From GYS-P2D sp964522505 (lineage in GTDB: Bacteria; Bacteroidota; Bacteroidia; Chitinophagales; Saprospiraceae): 64,000 nucleotides of DNA. Positions 34,527 through 43,750 of this stretch are shown here, piece by piece. Made by a program: the position numbers and the translations under genes. The notes under the pieces were generated by a model. The model was not told where the DNA came from. It made no database searches and was given only the letters and a program-made list of their open reading frames with translations. Location of the stretch: the NCBI GenBank assembly GCA_964522505.1, contig CAZFWJ010000012.1, positions 1 to 64,000 on the forward strand, read 5' to 3'. The stretch's first letter is position 1, and the number at the start of each line of letters is the position of its first letter.

Positions 34527-34991
34527 CTACTGCTCTTCAACAGGACTTGCATCAATTAATAGATACATGAGTCTATTAATATCGTCCGGGTTTAGCTTTA
34601 AAGTGCCTTTAAGTGTAACCTGCTCAGCAGTATATTCTACCGGAACCGAGCTCTCTACCTCCATCACGGTCTCAGGTCCAGCACCACCACAAAAGAAACA
34701 TAAGTTATATGGATAGGCTGAAAAGATAAACTCAGTATGGCTTTTATACCCTTCTACAGGTATAATATATCCTTTAACCTCTACTTCCTTATCTTCAAGA
34801 TCCTTTACTGACTGAGCAAACACTGGCTTATCGATCTTGAATCCTAAAAACTCGTCATACTCTTTTTTATAGGTAATCTTAGAAAGCGTCTTCCATAGAT
34901 TAGAGTTAGACTCAGCGCTCTCATCAGCAGATTGGCCGAATACTGAGAGACTTAACAGGATAGCAACTATAAGGATCGTCAATCTTTTCAT
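34527..34991 (-). CDS. Small exported protein (FCGGAGPE motif)
   Basis: A 154-aa protein with a signal peptide (1-20, ending FGQ). The core has VEVKGYIIPVEGY and FCFFCGGAGPETVMEV-like segments (CFFCGG at ~100), suggesting a metal or thiol site. The pattern is reminiscent of DUF3299-type periplasmic proteins seen in Bacteroidota, but I am not certain. It is the last gene before a ~145-bp gap upstream of sucB and lies downstream of porQ on the same strand. Confidence 0.65.
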   Translation of the reverse strand: MKRLTILIVAILLSLSVFGQSADESAESNSNLWKTLSKITYKKEYDEFLGFKIDKPVFAQSVKDLEDKEVEVKGYIIPVEGYKSHTEFIFSAYPYNLCFFCGGAGPETVMEVESSVPVEYTAEQVTLKGTLKLNPDDINRLMYLLIDASPVEEQ

Positions 34992-35089
34992 GTCTATGTA
35001 TTGTAGAACTTAAACGACAAAGTTAACAGTAAAGGTTCTTAATTAATCTTTAATTCACGGGTAGATCTAACCCATATACCGCGCAAAGT

Positions 35090-36139
35090 CTAAAATATTC
35101 TGCCTTTATCCCTTAAATCAATAGTTAAACTCAAGTGATTGACCCCACCATGTAGGTGATAATTACCTAAGCCATAATCGAATCTAAACTTCTTCAATTT
35201 TATTCCAATACCAAAACTGAATCCTCCAAAACTCCTAAACACATTACTCTGTAGTTCCTGATTGCGCTGATGATTGTACCCGAATCTAAGCCTCAATGCT
35301 TCTTTCTGACCTATTATAAATTCACCACCAAAGACTAAGTGCCTAAACAAATTGTTAGTGAATACTTGCAATCCCGCCTCTGCTGCCACTGTCTGGTTGA
35401 TAAAAATGGGATCATCCTCGACACGTGTCGATTCACGGATATCCCATCGTTGCAGATCCCTCGCTGTAACTAAAAATCTAAACGGTAGATGAGCTAACTT
35501 CTTAGCATAACCAATCTGAATATCAGTAGGTAATGATTCACTTCTTTCACTGAAACGACTGAGTTGCACACCTATATTTCTAACTAGTACAGACCAAACC
35601 ACATCTTTCTCGGGCTTCAGATATTGAACACCTAAATCGAAGGCAATACCAAAGGAATCGTATTGATCAAGATCGCTACGGACCAACTTAAATGTGGTTC
35701 CTACTGACAATCGATCACTAATCAACTTGGAAGCACTGATGCTCAATGCATACTCTGCAGCATTAAATGTACCCAGAATATTGTCGCGAGCATCAGCACG
35801 TATGAACTCTCCATAGCTCACATACTGCCCCCCGATAGCTAGATTGATACCTAAGGAGTCTAATCCAAAACCATAGGCAAAATAACCGTGATTGATATCT
35901 GCAATATGAAAATTGTGATTGAAGGCGAGTTGACCTTGGGTTCCATTGTTAAGCGCAGCGGGATTGAGTAAGCCTAAATTGACATCGCCATCCCGCAAGG
36001 TTGAGCTGTAACCTCCTAATGCAGTAATCCTTGCACTAGGAGTGAGATTCAAGAACTCAAATGTGCCTACACCTCCTAACTGACCGCACAAGACTTGAGC
36101 TGATAAGCAGAGCACATATATTGTAGAAAGCAATCGCAT
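35090..36139 (-). CDS. porQ: Type IX secretion system protein PorQ
   Basis: A 349-aa outer-membrane protein needed with PorZ for the T9SS attachment step. Evidence is the signal peptide ending LCGQ, then a PorQ N terminus (VGTFEFLNLTPSARITALGGYSSTLRDGDVNLGLLNPAALN) and a beta-barrel body (NHNFHIADINHGYFAYGF). Overlaps the MORN gene by one base (TAATG). Confidence 0.9.
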   Translation of the reverse strand: MRLLSTIYVLCLSAQVLCGQLGGVGTFEFLNLTPSARITALGGYSSTLRDGDVNLGLLNPAALNNGTQGQLAFNHNFHIADINHGYFAYGFGLDSLGINLAIGGQYVSYGEFIRADARDNILGTFNAAEYALSISASKLISDRLSVGTTFKLVRSDLDQYDSFGIAFDLGVQYLKPEKDVVWSVLVRNIGVQLSRFSERSESLPTDIQIGYAKKLAHLPFRFLVTARDLQRWDIRESTRVEDDPIFINQTVAAEAGLQVFTNNLFRHLVFGGEFIIGQKEALRLRFGYNHQRNQELQSNVFRSFGGFSFGIGIKLKKFRFDYGLGNYHLHGGVNHLSLTIDLRDKGRIF

Positions 36140-36756
36140 TACTCTGTAATATCTCCATTTTCTTTAGTCCAGATGGTCCTACAGATTGATAAATCGTTAC
36201 ACATCATCCTTCTAATAGGCTCACCAGTATCGTCAAACTCTTCAAGAAGTCCATGTTCATTTTCTCCATTCAGATACTTTCCTTTCCATCTGATCTGGCC
36301 ATTCTCATGATATTCTTCAAAAGGACCATTCTCTTCATTATCTGCAAATGTCACCCGCTCCACAAGTTCGCCCGTCTCTTTGTATTTAGTTACAACACCA
36401 TTTAATACACCGTAATCATAGATCATAACAAGTTTAAGTGCTCCGGATGGATAGTATGTTTTTAATGTATCATGGAGCACATCATCTATGTACTGCTCAT
36501 AAACCTCAATCTGACCGTCGGGATAATAGATATATCGTTCACCATTTAATTGCCCCTTGTCATAATAACTCTTGGAATAGAGGTTTTTCCCATTATCGAG
36601 ATAGACTAGTTTCTCTCCATGTATCAGAGAGTCCTTGTCAATGGTATAAATCTCTTTCATGCCAGCATCAGGATATTCTAGTATGATACGATTATCGGGC
36701 TTGCAGGACCATAGCACGACTACAGTGATGAGGACGGATAGAATTAAAGCTTTCAT
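36139..36756 (-). CDS. MORN-variant repeat lipoprotein
   Basis: A 205-aa lipoprotein (lipobox VVLWSC; ATG at 36756 chosen, ATG at 36762 gives two more residues). The body is a run of ~23-aa MORN-like repeats (GERYIYYPDGQIEVYEQY, GPFEEYHENGQIRWKGKY). Similar lipoproteins are common in Bacteroidota and are sometimes misnamed YwqK antitoxins. Role unclear; translationally coupled to porQ. Confidence 0.78.
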   Translation of the reverse strand: MKALILSVLITVVVLWSCKPDNRIILEYPDAGMKEIYTIDKDSLIHGEKLVYLDNGKNLYSKSYYDKGQLNGERYIYYPDGQIEVYEQYIDDVLHDTLKTYYPSGALKLVMIYDYGVLNGVVTKYKETGELVERVTFADNEENGPFEEYHENGQIRWKGKYLNGENEHGLLEEFDDTGEPIRRMMCNDLSICRTIWTKENGDITE

Positions 36757-36760
36757 AAAC

Positions 36761-36791
36761 AAAAAACGACCGACAGGATGCCGATCGTTTC
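36761..36791 (-). terminator. Terminator downstream of ppiD
   Basis: The stem AAACGAcCGaCA / TGCCGATCGTTT (two mismatches) ends, read on the minus strand, in a run of six T (TTTTTTG). It is ~27 bp beyond the PpiD stop. It also overlaps the start region of the following MORN gene. Confidence 0.7.
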
Positions 36792-36817
36792 TTTATAGGA
36801 TTATATATTTTTTCTGA

Positions 36818-38920
36818 TCAATAGAATGTGCTTCTATTGTCCGTGATTTCTACCTTTTCTTTTAGCGCTTCCAGTAGTTCTGAGGCAGCTCTGCCCTTCA
36901 CTCCTTGAGCGACTGTATTTTTAATAAAGGATACGTTAGTCACAGCACCTGCTTCTTGCTTACCTAATGGTTGCACGACGAATACGCCGCTATTACCAAG
37001 TATCTTTTGAACGCCGCCTGTACCGAATGCGGCACCTACAACTTCTGGTTCATTTCCTATTGCAGGCACAAATGTGTTAAGCAAGTTTATATTTCTGAGG
37101 GTATCTACTTTAGCGCCATATTGAGACGCTACAGAGCCTAAATTATCAGCTAATGAGCCTAATATTGATTGGCCCTTGAGTTGATTGAGCACGGCGACCT
37201 CCACTTGATTGCGAACTTCGGCGGCTGACGGCATACCTGGTTCTTTTACCGCACTTAGTCCTGCAATAACGTATGCATTATTATAGTATAACACTGGGTC
37301 TTGGAACTGATAGACCTGTGGAGATACATCATTCGTTGATGTACCTGCCGTGAAAGCCCATTTGGCTATCTGACGTGACTCATTTCCTGGCGCCATACCA
37401 GTGATTAGGTAATCATTTGCTCCTAGATCATTAGAAGTCTGTATCTCCAGATTGCCCATGCCAGCAACTGCATTCGATAGGTCATCTAAGTATGGATGAG
37501 CACTAACAATATCTACCATCTTATTATAGAGGGCATCCTGCGTTGCCTTACTAGGCACGATCGGCACATTGACATAGGCCAATTTATACTTTGACTCTCT
37601 CGTATTATATTTCTGATCTTCAATATGGATCAGGTGCCAACCAAATTGCGTTTTAACCTTATAGTAATTCCCTCTTTTTCCATCAATGAATGCAACCTGA
37701 TTGAATGGTCCTACCATTGATCCTTGAGCAAAATATCCTAGGTCCCCACCATCTTGACCAGATGCAATATCTTCACTGAACTTAACCGCCAATGTATCAA
37801 AAGGTACTCGACCCAACTTGACAACTGCCATCAAACTATCAATAATTGACTCTGCCTCATCTGCCTGAGTGAGATTTCCAGGTGTCACTCTTTTTAAGAT
37901 ATGACTTGCTCGGACTGAATCTGGAAGCACTTGCTTGTCTAACAATTTTACCGATTGGAAGCTTCTTCCTAAGACATAAGGCCCATATACTCTACCTACT
38001 TCATATGAACCAACTTTATCGGCATAGAACTCATCAAGTTCTTCAGCCTTGGCATAGTAGTTCGTATATAAACCATTATTGGCTTGAGCGAACAGCGAAT
38101 CATTTTCCGTCGATGCGAATCTCCCCATCACTCCATTCATCTCATTTCTATACGTAAGGGTATCCGCACTTGTCGGGAGCACATCCATCTTAACATAGGA
38201 CAATACTCTCTTCTCTTCTTTACGTTCGAAATCACTCTTTCTAGTCGAGATATAAGAATTGATATCAGAGTCACTTACTTGAACATCTGATGTGATCGCA
38301 TCAAATGGTATTTTAACCACAGCAGCATTAGCAGTCGCATTCTCTTCAGAGTACATCGCCTCAGCCATCCAATTAGGAGTATAAATTGCCTTCTGCGCTA
38401 TCCCAGTCATTTTACCCTGTAATTGGTTCTTGATAATCTGCTTTTCTTGCTCACCCCAGAATTGAGCAAACTGAGGACTAAGTTCTTCTCCACTTTCTAA
38501 TTGACTTCTGATCTGCTGCAGTTGTGCCGTAGCCAGTTGCCCTGTTTGTGGATCTCTGAAATTCTGATAGATGATAGGGCTAATATTAGATCCAAACTGT
38601 AGATCCATCAACTCGTCATATCCTACACTCAGACCCAATTTGTCAGATTCATTGTTGACAATTTTCTGTTCTATGAAATAATTCCAAAGTGCAGCTCGAC
38701 TGGCATTCGGATCTTGAGCATTGGCAAAAAGTGAACTATATGCCGATTCGAACTCTCGGTTAGAGACTTCTTGGCCTGCAATTTTACCGATGGAGCTACT
38801 CACAGATGGACCTCCTCCACCTGGACCCATTGCATCCATTAATATAAATGACAATGTCGCCAGTGCTATTATGATAAACACCAACCACATGTTGTTTCTG
38901 ATCTGTCCTATTAAAGCCAT
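36818..38920 (-). CDS. ppiD: PpiD/SurA-type periplasmic peptidyl-prolyl isomerase
   Basis: A 700-aa membrane-anchored chaperone. Residues ~12-32 are the anchor helix (MWLVFIIIALATLSFILMD), followed by a SurA_N-like helical region. The parvulin domain (RASHILKRV, KFSEDIASGQDGGDLGYFAQGSMVGPFNQVAF) is near 340-430. C-terminal helices follow. It assists outer-membrane and secreted protein folding, which fits with PorQ and OmpA nearby. A clear TTTG-N20-TACCTTTG promoter precedes it. Confidence 0.92.
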   Translation of the reverse strand: MALIGQIRNNMWLVFIIIALATLSFILMDAMGPGGGGPSVSSSIGKIAGQEVSNREFESAYSSLFANAQDPNASRAALWNYFIEQKIVNNESDKLGLSVGYDELMDLQFGSNISPIIYQNFRDPQTGQLATAQLQQIRSQLESGEELSPQFAQFWGEQEKQIIKNQLQGKMTGIAQKAIYTPNWMAEAMYSEENATANAAVVKIPFDAITSDVQVSDSDINSYISTRKSDFERKEEKRVLSYVKMDVLPTSADTLTYRNEMNGVMGRFASTENDSLFAQANNGLYTNYYAKAEELDEFYADKVGSYEVGRVYGPYVLGRSFQSVKLLDKQVLPDSVRASHILKRVTPGNLTQADEAESIIDSLMAVVKLGRVPFDTLAVKFSEDIASGQDGGDLGYFAQGSMVGPFNQVAFIDGKRGNYYKVKTQFGWHLIHIEDQKYNTRESKYKLAYVNVPIVPSKATQDALYNKMVDIVSAHPYLDDLSNAVAGMGNLEIQTSNDLGANDYLITGMAPGNESRQIAKWAFTAGTSTNDVSPQVYQFQDPVLYYNNAYVIAGLSAVKEPGMPSAAEVRNQVEVAVLNQLKGQSILGSLADNLGSVASQYGAKVDTLRNINLLNTFVPAIGNEPEVVGAAFGTGGVQKILGNSGVFVVQPLGKQEAGAVTNVSFIKNTVAQGVKGRAASELLEALKEKVEITDNRSTFY

Positions 38921-38960
38921 AATATGATATGTTAGCTATTGCCCGTTTTCAAAAGATGCG

Positions 38961-38992
38961 CAAAGGTAGCATCTTTAGCAACCTTATTCAAA
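38961..38992 (-). promoter_or_regulatory. ppiD: Bacteroidota promoter of ppiD
   Basis: On the minus strand a -33 TTTG (38992-38989) is followed by a 20-bp spacer and the -7 box TACCTTTG (38968-38961). Both elements and the spacing fit the consensus; transcription should begin near 38956, giving a leader of about 35 nt. Confidence 0.65.
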
Positions 38993-39190
38993 TGCTAAAA
39001 CAGTACTACAGACTACTATATTGTTGAGTCGCGGCAATTACACTTTTAAGCCTACTAATAGGACAATAACAGATGTACATTTATTGCCCCGTCTCGTAAC
39101 TCAACTTTATCCTCGTGACGACAAGATTTATTGATATAGTTAAATATATTCGTGCCCTACTTTTTCTTAACACATAACTAATCTATCAGA

Positions 39191-39985
39191 ATGAAATCGT
39201 TTAAAATCTTATTAATCCTGGCACTTGGTATCGCACTGGTTTCTGCGTCTTGCGTCAGTAAAAAATCTTTTGAAGCCCTTCAAGGCGAGAAAGATGATCT
39301 TGGTATGAAGCTTGAAAAACTCCAAGCTGACTTTGACGCCACAAAAACAAATCAAGATTCAGAAATAGCTTCCCTCAAGCAAGCAAATGCGAATCTATCA
39401 ACACAGAAATCTTCATTAGATGCTGACTTAATGGCCACTAAAAAAGAAATGGACTCTAAAATTGCTGAGGTTCAGGCCAACGTCGATGACAAACAAGCAC
39501 AACTGAATGCGTTACGAGCTGAAATCAATTCGGCATTCGCAGAAGTAGATGCTGCGGTATCAGGCAGCAATGCACGCATCAAGGAAGTAGAAAATTTCTT
39601 ATATCTCGATGTTACAAATGAGGTAGACTTTAAATCCGGATCAACTCGTGTAAGTAGTGATGATAAAGAAACACTTGAAATGTTAGCTAACATGCTTAAA
39701 GGCAATCCGTCAGTAGCATTAATCATAGAAGGTCATACTGATGACAAGCAAATCCTTGATGGCAAGGCATATAAAGATAACTGGGATCTCAGCGTAGCAA
39801 GAGCAACAGAGGTAGTCAGAGCACTTATAGACATGGGTGTTGATGCAGATCAGCTTATTGCTTCTGGACGTGGCGAAAATATGCCAGTGGCAGATAATGA
39901 AACGCCTGATGGTAGAGCTCAAAACAGGAGAACCGAAGCGATCTTAGTACCTAACATAGGAAAGCTCTACAAGCTTAAAGGATAA
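39191..39985 (+). CDS. OmpA-family lipoprotein
   Basis: A 264-aa lipoprotein: signal peptide with lipobox SASC (Cys21), then coiled-coil-rich residues (~25-120), then a C-terminal OmpA peptidoglycan-binding domain (VALIIEGHTDDK, NWDLSVARATEVVRAL, GRAQNRRTEAIL). It is anchored in the outer membrane and binds peptidoglycan. A strong terminator follows at 40013. Confidence 0.9.
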   Translation: MKSFKILLILALGIALVSASCVSKKSFEALQGEKDDLGMKLEKLQADFDATKTNQDSEIASLKQANANLSTQKSSLDADLMATKKEMDSKIAEVQANVDDKQAQLNALRAEINSAFAEVDAAVSGSNARIKEVENFLYLDVTNEVDFKSGSTRVSSDDKETLEMLANMLKGNPSVALIIEGHTDDKQILDGKAYKDNWDLSVARATEVVRALIDMGVDADQLIASGRGENMPVADNETPDGRAQNRRTEAILVPNIGKLYKLKG

Positions 39986-40012
39986 TACTTCCGTATAAGA
40001 ATGAAACTATCT

Positions 40013-40047
40013 AAGGTCATAGCTCCAGAAGCTATGGCCTTTTTTTA
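40013..40047 (+). terminator. Intrinsic terminator after the OmpA gene
   Basis: AAGGtCATAGCT / AGCTATGgCCTT (one G-T pair) with loop CCAGA, then seven T. Classic form. Confidence 0.9.
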
Positions 40048-40140
40048 TACCATTTAAGTTTTAGAATTTTGCATAAGAGTCTTCATTAGAATTTGTTAAG
40101 ATCAAGGCGAAAAATACAGGCATAGCTATAACTCTGGCGA

Positions 40141-40162
40141 GCCTGCCTGCCGTCGAGGCAGG
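40141..40162. repeat. GC-rich palindromic intergenic repeat
   Basis: CCTGCC (40146-40151), loop GTCGA, GGCAGG (40157-40162), preceded by a further GCCTG. It looks like a short palindromic REP-type element and is much more GC-rich than its AT-rich surroundings. Confidence 0.55.
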
Positions 40163-40228
40163 TATATTCAACGTAGATATTGACAAAGTCTGAAAGAATA
40201 TTAGTGATATTTTAGAGCTTATATGGTA

Positions 40229-40981
40229 CTAATTCCAATAGGTCTGAGCAAGAGCGATCAGCTTATCCGTACCATGAAGACTCAACCGATGTCCGATCTG
40301 ATCGTCGTTATCTCCTATAAGTCCTGAGTCCACACTAATCTCATCGTCTATGAACGCTTCTGCCTTAATGTGGAAGTCTATGCGATTCAACTCCTTATTA
40401 CGATAGTTCTTAGGCATATTTTCAAGGACATATCTCACATAATTGAGGTTGTTGACATGATCATTCCAATCTAAGTCGTAAGATTTAACTCTGACTTGTT
40501 CTGATTGTATGATCTCGACAATTTTAGGAAGGCGAGATGGCGGCGATTCTAAAACAGTTTCTTCTGGAGTCACCTTGAGAGCTAGCAAGAAATCAGGTAT
40601 TCGGGCCATCTTACGCTCGACAAAGTTAAGCAAGGTCCACGTGCTACTGGCATAAGCTAATAGCCTGCCGTCCATATCGTACATCTTATAATCACGATAG
40701 GCCAGAAAGCGATCAAAATGAGAGGGATACGTCACTACATTTACCTGTTGGCCGAGCTTTGGTCGATCGACTATGGTGAATGACTTGCGTAACAATACCC
40801 ACGCCAGATTCTGCGGTTCTAATACTGCTATAGATGCACCAAGATCTCTGGCACTACCCATAGATGCCTCTTGAACTAAATGAAGGATTGCAAGTGGTGT
40901 CGCTTTCTGATCAGTATCAACCTCTGAGGAGCGTATGGTATACTCCTCTCTCCAACGGATATCTTTAGTTTTATTACTCAT
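40229..40981 (-). CDS. Acyl-ACP thioesterase family protein
   Basis: A 250-aa two-hotdog enzyme of the acyl-ACP thioesterase family (EVDTDQKATPLAILHLVQEASM; second half KSYDLDWNDHVNNLNYVRYVLE). It should release fatty acids from ACP. ATG at 40981 chosen over the upstream Met because it makes a standard N terminus (MSNKTKDIRWREEY) and overlaps the VanY stop by 8 bp. Third gene of an operon. Confidence 0.85.
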   Translation of the reverse strand: MSNKTKDIRWREEYTIRSSEVDTDQKATPLAILHLVQEASMGSARDLGASIAVLEPQNLAWVLLRKSFTIVDRPKLGQQVNVVTYPSHFDRFLAYRDYKMYDMDGRLLAYASSTWTLLNFVERKMARIPDFLLALKVTPEETVLESPPSRLPKIVEIIQSEQVRVKSYDLDWNDHVNNLNYVRYVLENMPKNYRNKELNRIDFHIKAEAFIDDEISVDSGLIGDNDDQIGHRLSLHGTDKLIALAQTYWN

Positions 40982-41747
40982 GGCTGCAGCGACCATTAAT
41001 GCCAAGGACATAGTTTTTGACGACCCCTATTTCAGGAGCAACTTCAGAGCCAAGAAACCCTGTAATCATATCATCTGTCAGATAACCCGCAGCATATTCC
41101 GTAAGATCTTTACTTAAGGGCATATAAGTCCAATGCCATTTTTCCTCCTCATAACCAGTACGACCACTAGACTTGTCGGTATATGGCTGACAGAATCCAT
41201 ACGTGCCAGCATGCTCAAGTAACCAGTTATATTCATGGAGACCCTGACCTGATTCAAAGTATGCATTATCAAAACTGTTCAAGTCTATGTCTGTACCCCA
41301 ATGATGTCTCGAAGTGCTAGGCATGGAGCTATAAAGCAAAATTTTCTTAGCCCTATCAACATGACTATCTAAATCACTTGCTGCTGTTCCATCGGATAAT
41401 TTAGTTTCTCCTGTCCATTTCCGTTCCCAAATACCACGCTGATACTCAAAGTTGCGAGTGGCAGATCGGATAGTGAACTGGACGCCATCAGAAGCTGCGT
41501 GCTGGTGCATCTTGAGAAAATCTTCATAAGCTTCCTTTCTCATGTACATGCCTTCTCGTGAGGCATACTGCGATGGGATTATGACAAAGTCATTATGCTG
41601 GTCAGGTTCAAACTGACCCATGATATAGTCAATCTTGTCAGCATCCATAGGCTCTGGCTCTGGTGACATAATTACTGTTTCTTTAGGCTTGTTCTGACAA
41701 CCTAAGGCAAGAATAACCAATAGCCCAAGGCTAATAATACTTCGCAT
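40974..41747 (-). CDS. VanY-type D-alanyl-D-alanine carboxypeptidase lipoprotein
   Basis: A 257-aa periplasmic lipoprotein with ATG at 41747 (MRSIISLGLLVILALGC, lipobox), since the upstream in-frame Met would leave the signal internal. Zinc site SRHHWGTDIDLN and EKWHW match the VanY/M15 family that trims peptidoglycan stems. Overlaps both neighbours (17 bp with the upstream gene, 8 bp with the thioesterase). Confidence 0.88.
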   Translation of the reverse strand: MRSIISLGLLVILALGCQNKPKETVIMSPEPEPMDADKIDYIMGQFEPDQHNDFVIIPSQYASREGMYMRKEAYEDFLKMHQHAASDGVQFTIRSATRNFEYQRGIWERKWTGETKLSDGTAASDLDSHVDRAKKILLYSSMPSTSRHHWGTDIDLNSFDNAYFESGQGLHEYNWLLEHAGTYGFCQPYTDKSSGRTGYEEEKWHWTYMPLSKDLTEYAAGYLTDDMITGFLGSEVAPEIGVVKNYVLGINGRCSHE

Positions 41748-43182
41748 CTTCTTCAGCTGATTTTGCAAACTCAAAATCCACATTTTTCTTGCCGTAACCA
41801 AACGAGCCGTGCTCCTTAATCAGATCAACCAGCTCAGGAGGGATGCAATCCATCCATGATTCTTCATTACCTGTCGAGATGAGGTCGTACACTTTATACG
41901 GGATAATGTGCATGTGATTATCGTTGTACTTAGTCACTTGGACGATCTGCTTATTCTCAATCAGATGCTGATATAAAAACTTGATGCCCGCCGGCACTGG
42001 CAGATTGTCGACGAATAACATTTGATCGCCTTCTTTCTCTAAAGCGGGATATGCATATACCGTGATATTTTTGCTAAATAACTCACCAAAGGCTGCTAAG
42101 AGTCTACCGTCCTGATTGCTATTATACTTCTCGATCAAGGTATCCTTTAGCTCATGCACACCCATCAATATTCCAAGGCGTTGAATCTTATAATCCGAGA
42201 AGTAATTGATGAGCTTCTGATGATTGGTACAACTCGAGATGATTACAGTCAATCCTAGTGCATTGAGCAATCTTACTCGATCGAGATAACCTTGATCGGT
42301 AATTGGCCCAAAGCGATTGAGATTGTCCATGGTCAACTCTGCGGCTGGCATGCATTTATCAGGTTCTTCTGACTCTTCTTTGAATTGTTCAAAGGAGTTT
42401 TCAATAGCCTCTTTTGTAACCTTAGTAGGTGGCCTGAAGTGGCCTCTGATGACCATCAATTCTTTGCGATATAGAAACTCTGATGCATGCAGCGGGATAC
42501 CATCCTTATCAAATATGGCGACCTCTGAAATATCATTTTTGACTAAGCTTAAGGCAATCAATCGATCATCAAAATGATCAAAGGCCTCTCCCGTAGTGCG
42601 GACCATGTCAATAGAGATCCTACTCTTCAATCCATCCAACAAACTACGGACGAACAACTCATAGTCATGTCGATAATAGAAACATGCATAAATCAAATTC
42701 ACTCCTAATATTCCAATTGCCTCCTGCTGCTGGCGATTGTTTTTATCAAGCATCTTGACATGCATGATGATATCACTGGGTTCAGAACCTTTCTTATGAA
42801 TGAATCTCAGACCCATCCATCCATTACCTTTTATCGTGCGCTGATAATTGATCGCTGACACCGAATCTGCAAATACGAAATAGTTGGCATCTGGTCTACT
42901 CTCATAGATCCGTTCTCGGATGAGATCAAACTCATGGTTGAGCATTTTATAGATTCGAGCCTCACAGACGTATCGCTTGGCCTCACCATAGATAGCATCA
43001 GAATACTGCTTGTCATAAGCCGACATCGTCTTAGCAATCGTGCCCGCTGCCGCACCAACTTGAAAGAAATGTCTGGCAACTTCTTGACCAGCACCTATCT
43101 CAGCAAAGGTGCCATAGATCATATCATTGAGATTAATCTCAAGAGCTTTCTGCTCTGTCTTAAGTACTTGGTTTTGTGCCAT
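41731..43182 (-). CDS. Conserved 483-aa protein of unknown function
   Basis: A soluble 483-aa protein that I recall as widely conserved across phyla under inconsistent names; no catalytic motif is evident. Typical segments are ALEINLNDMIYGTFAEIGAGQEVA and RTIKGNGWMGLRF near the N terminus. The C-terminal half contains SCTNHQKLI and a Rossmann-like feel, but no motif is assigned. It is the first gene of an overlapping three-gene operon with a carboxypeptidase and a thioesterase. Regulation may involve the G-rich stretch upstream. Confidence 0.7.
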   Translation of the reverse strand: MAQNQVLKTEQKALEINLNDMIYGTFAEIGAGQEVARHFFQVGAAAGTIAKTMSAYDKQYSDAIYGEAKRYVCEARIYKMLNHEFDLIRERIYESRPDANYFVFADSVSAINYQRTIKGNGWMGLRFIHKKGSEPSDIIMHVKMLDKNNRQQQEAIGILGVNLIYACFYYRHDYELFVRSLLDGLKSRISIDMVRTTGEAFDHFDDRLIALSLVKNDISEVAIFDKDGIPLHASEFLYRKELMVIRGHFRPPTKVTKEAIENSFEQFKEESEEPDKCMPAAELTMDNLNRFGPITDQGYLDRVRLLNALGLTVIISSCTNHQKLINYFSDYKIQRLGILMGVHELKDTLIEKYNSNQDGRLLAAFGELFSKNITVYAYPALEKEGDQMLFVDNLPVPAGIKFLYQHLIENKQIVQVTKYNDNHMHIIPYKVYDLISTGNEESWMDCIPPELVDLIKEHGSFGYGKKNVDFEFAKSAEEDAKYY

Positions 43183-43293
43183 TACTGTATTTAATTACTC
43201 CGCTTCAGGGCCAATCTTACATACCTCAAAATATCAACGCACATAATCTTAAATATTACTCTCAAGTAGAGAAATATTGTAAAAAGAATGTTT

Positions 43294-43313
43294 GGGTGGG
43301 GGAGGTGGGTGGG
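43294..43313 (+). other. G-quadruplex-forming motif
   Basis: Four G-runs of at least three G separated by 1, 4 and 1 nt (GGG-T-GGGGG-AGGT-GGG-T-GGG) in otherwise AT-rich DNA. It lies about 110 bp upstream of the 43182 gene and 135 bp upstream of the 43448 gene, so could affect either promoter. Chance cannot be excluded. Confidence 0.6.
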
Positions 43314-43447
43314 AATGAAGGGGCCACTGGGGATTGTAAAACTCTTATTTGCGTTATGTGGTGAGGATGAAGATATCTGGGCTACTTAAGCTATTCTTGA
43401 TCAAAGAAGTTTAGTTGACATTAAATCAGACAAAGTCCGAGAATGTG

Positions 43448-43750
43448 ATGATATTATTGAATGTCGATGATGTAACAGTTGGAGCAAAGCAGGTACATTT
43501 AGAGAAATTAAAATGGCATATGGATAATATAGAATTTGATAATCGGCGGTTTCCAGCCAGAATTTTAAAGTTCGAATTTGGCAATAGAATAGTTTCTATC
43601 GAAACTCTTCAAGAGATAATCATAGAAGACGGTAAATATAAAAACGAAGAATCTAAGTTTACAGATGAACAAATTTTCTTCTACGTAAAGGATAACAAGA
43701 TCAATATGAACGCCAGTCTATTAATTAGTGAAATCGTCAATTCAATATGA
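43448..43750 (+). CDS. Small protein paired with a nuclease-like gene
   Basis: A 100-aa protein, unrecognised. The first ATG in frame at 43448 is chosen; a TTG at 43415 would add 11 residues. It is acidic and beta/alpha mixed with no motif. It overlaps the next gene (ATGA at 43747), so the two form a unit. Could be an antitoxin or immunity-like partner, but that is inference. Confidence 0.6.
   Translation: MILLNVDDVTVGAKQVHLEKLKWHMDNIEFDNRRFPARILKFEFGNRIVSIETLQEIIIEDGKYKNEESKFTDEQIFFYVKDNKINMNASLLISEIVNSI

Noticed and set aside
43176..43364. Short plus-strand frame across the G-rich motif
   Set aside because: It includes the G-quadruplex low-complexity run and overlaps the start of the 43182 gene; no protein features.
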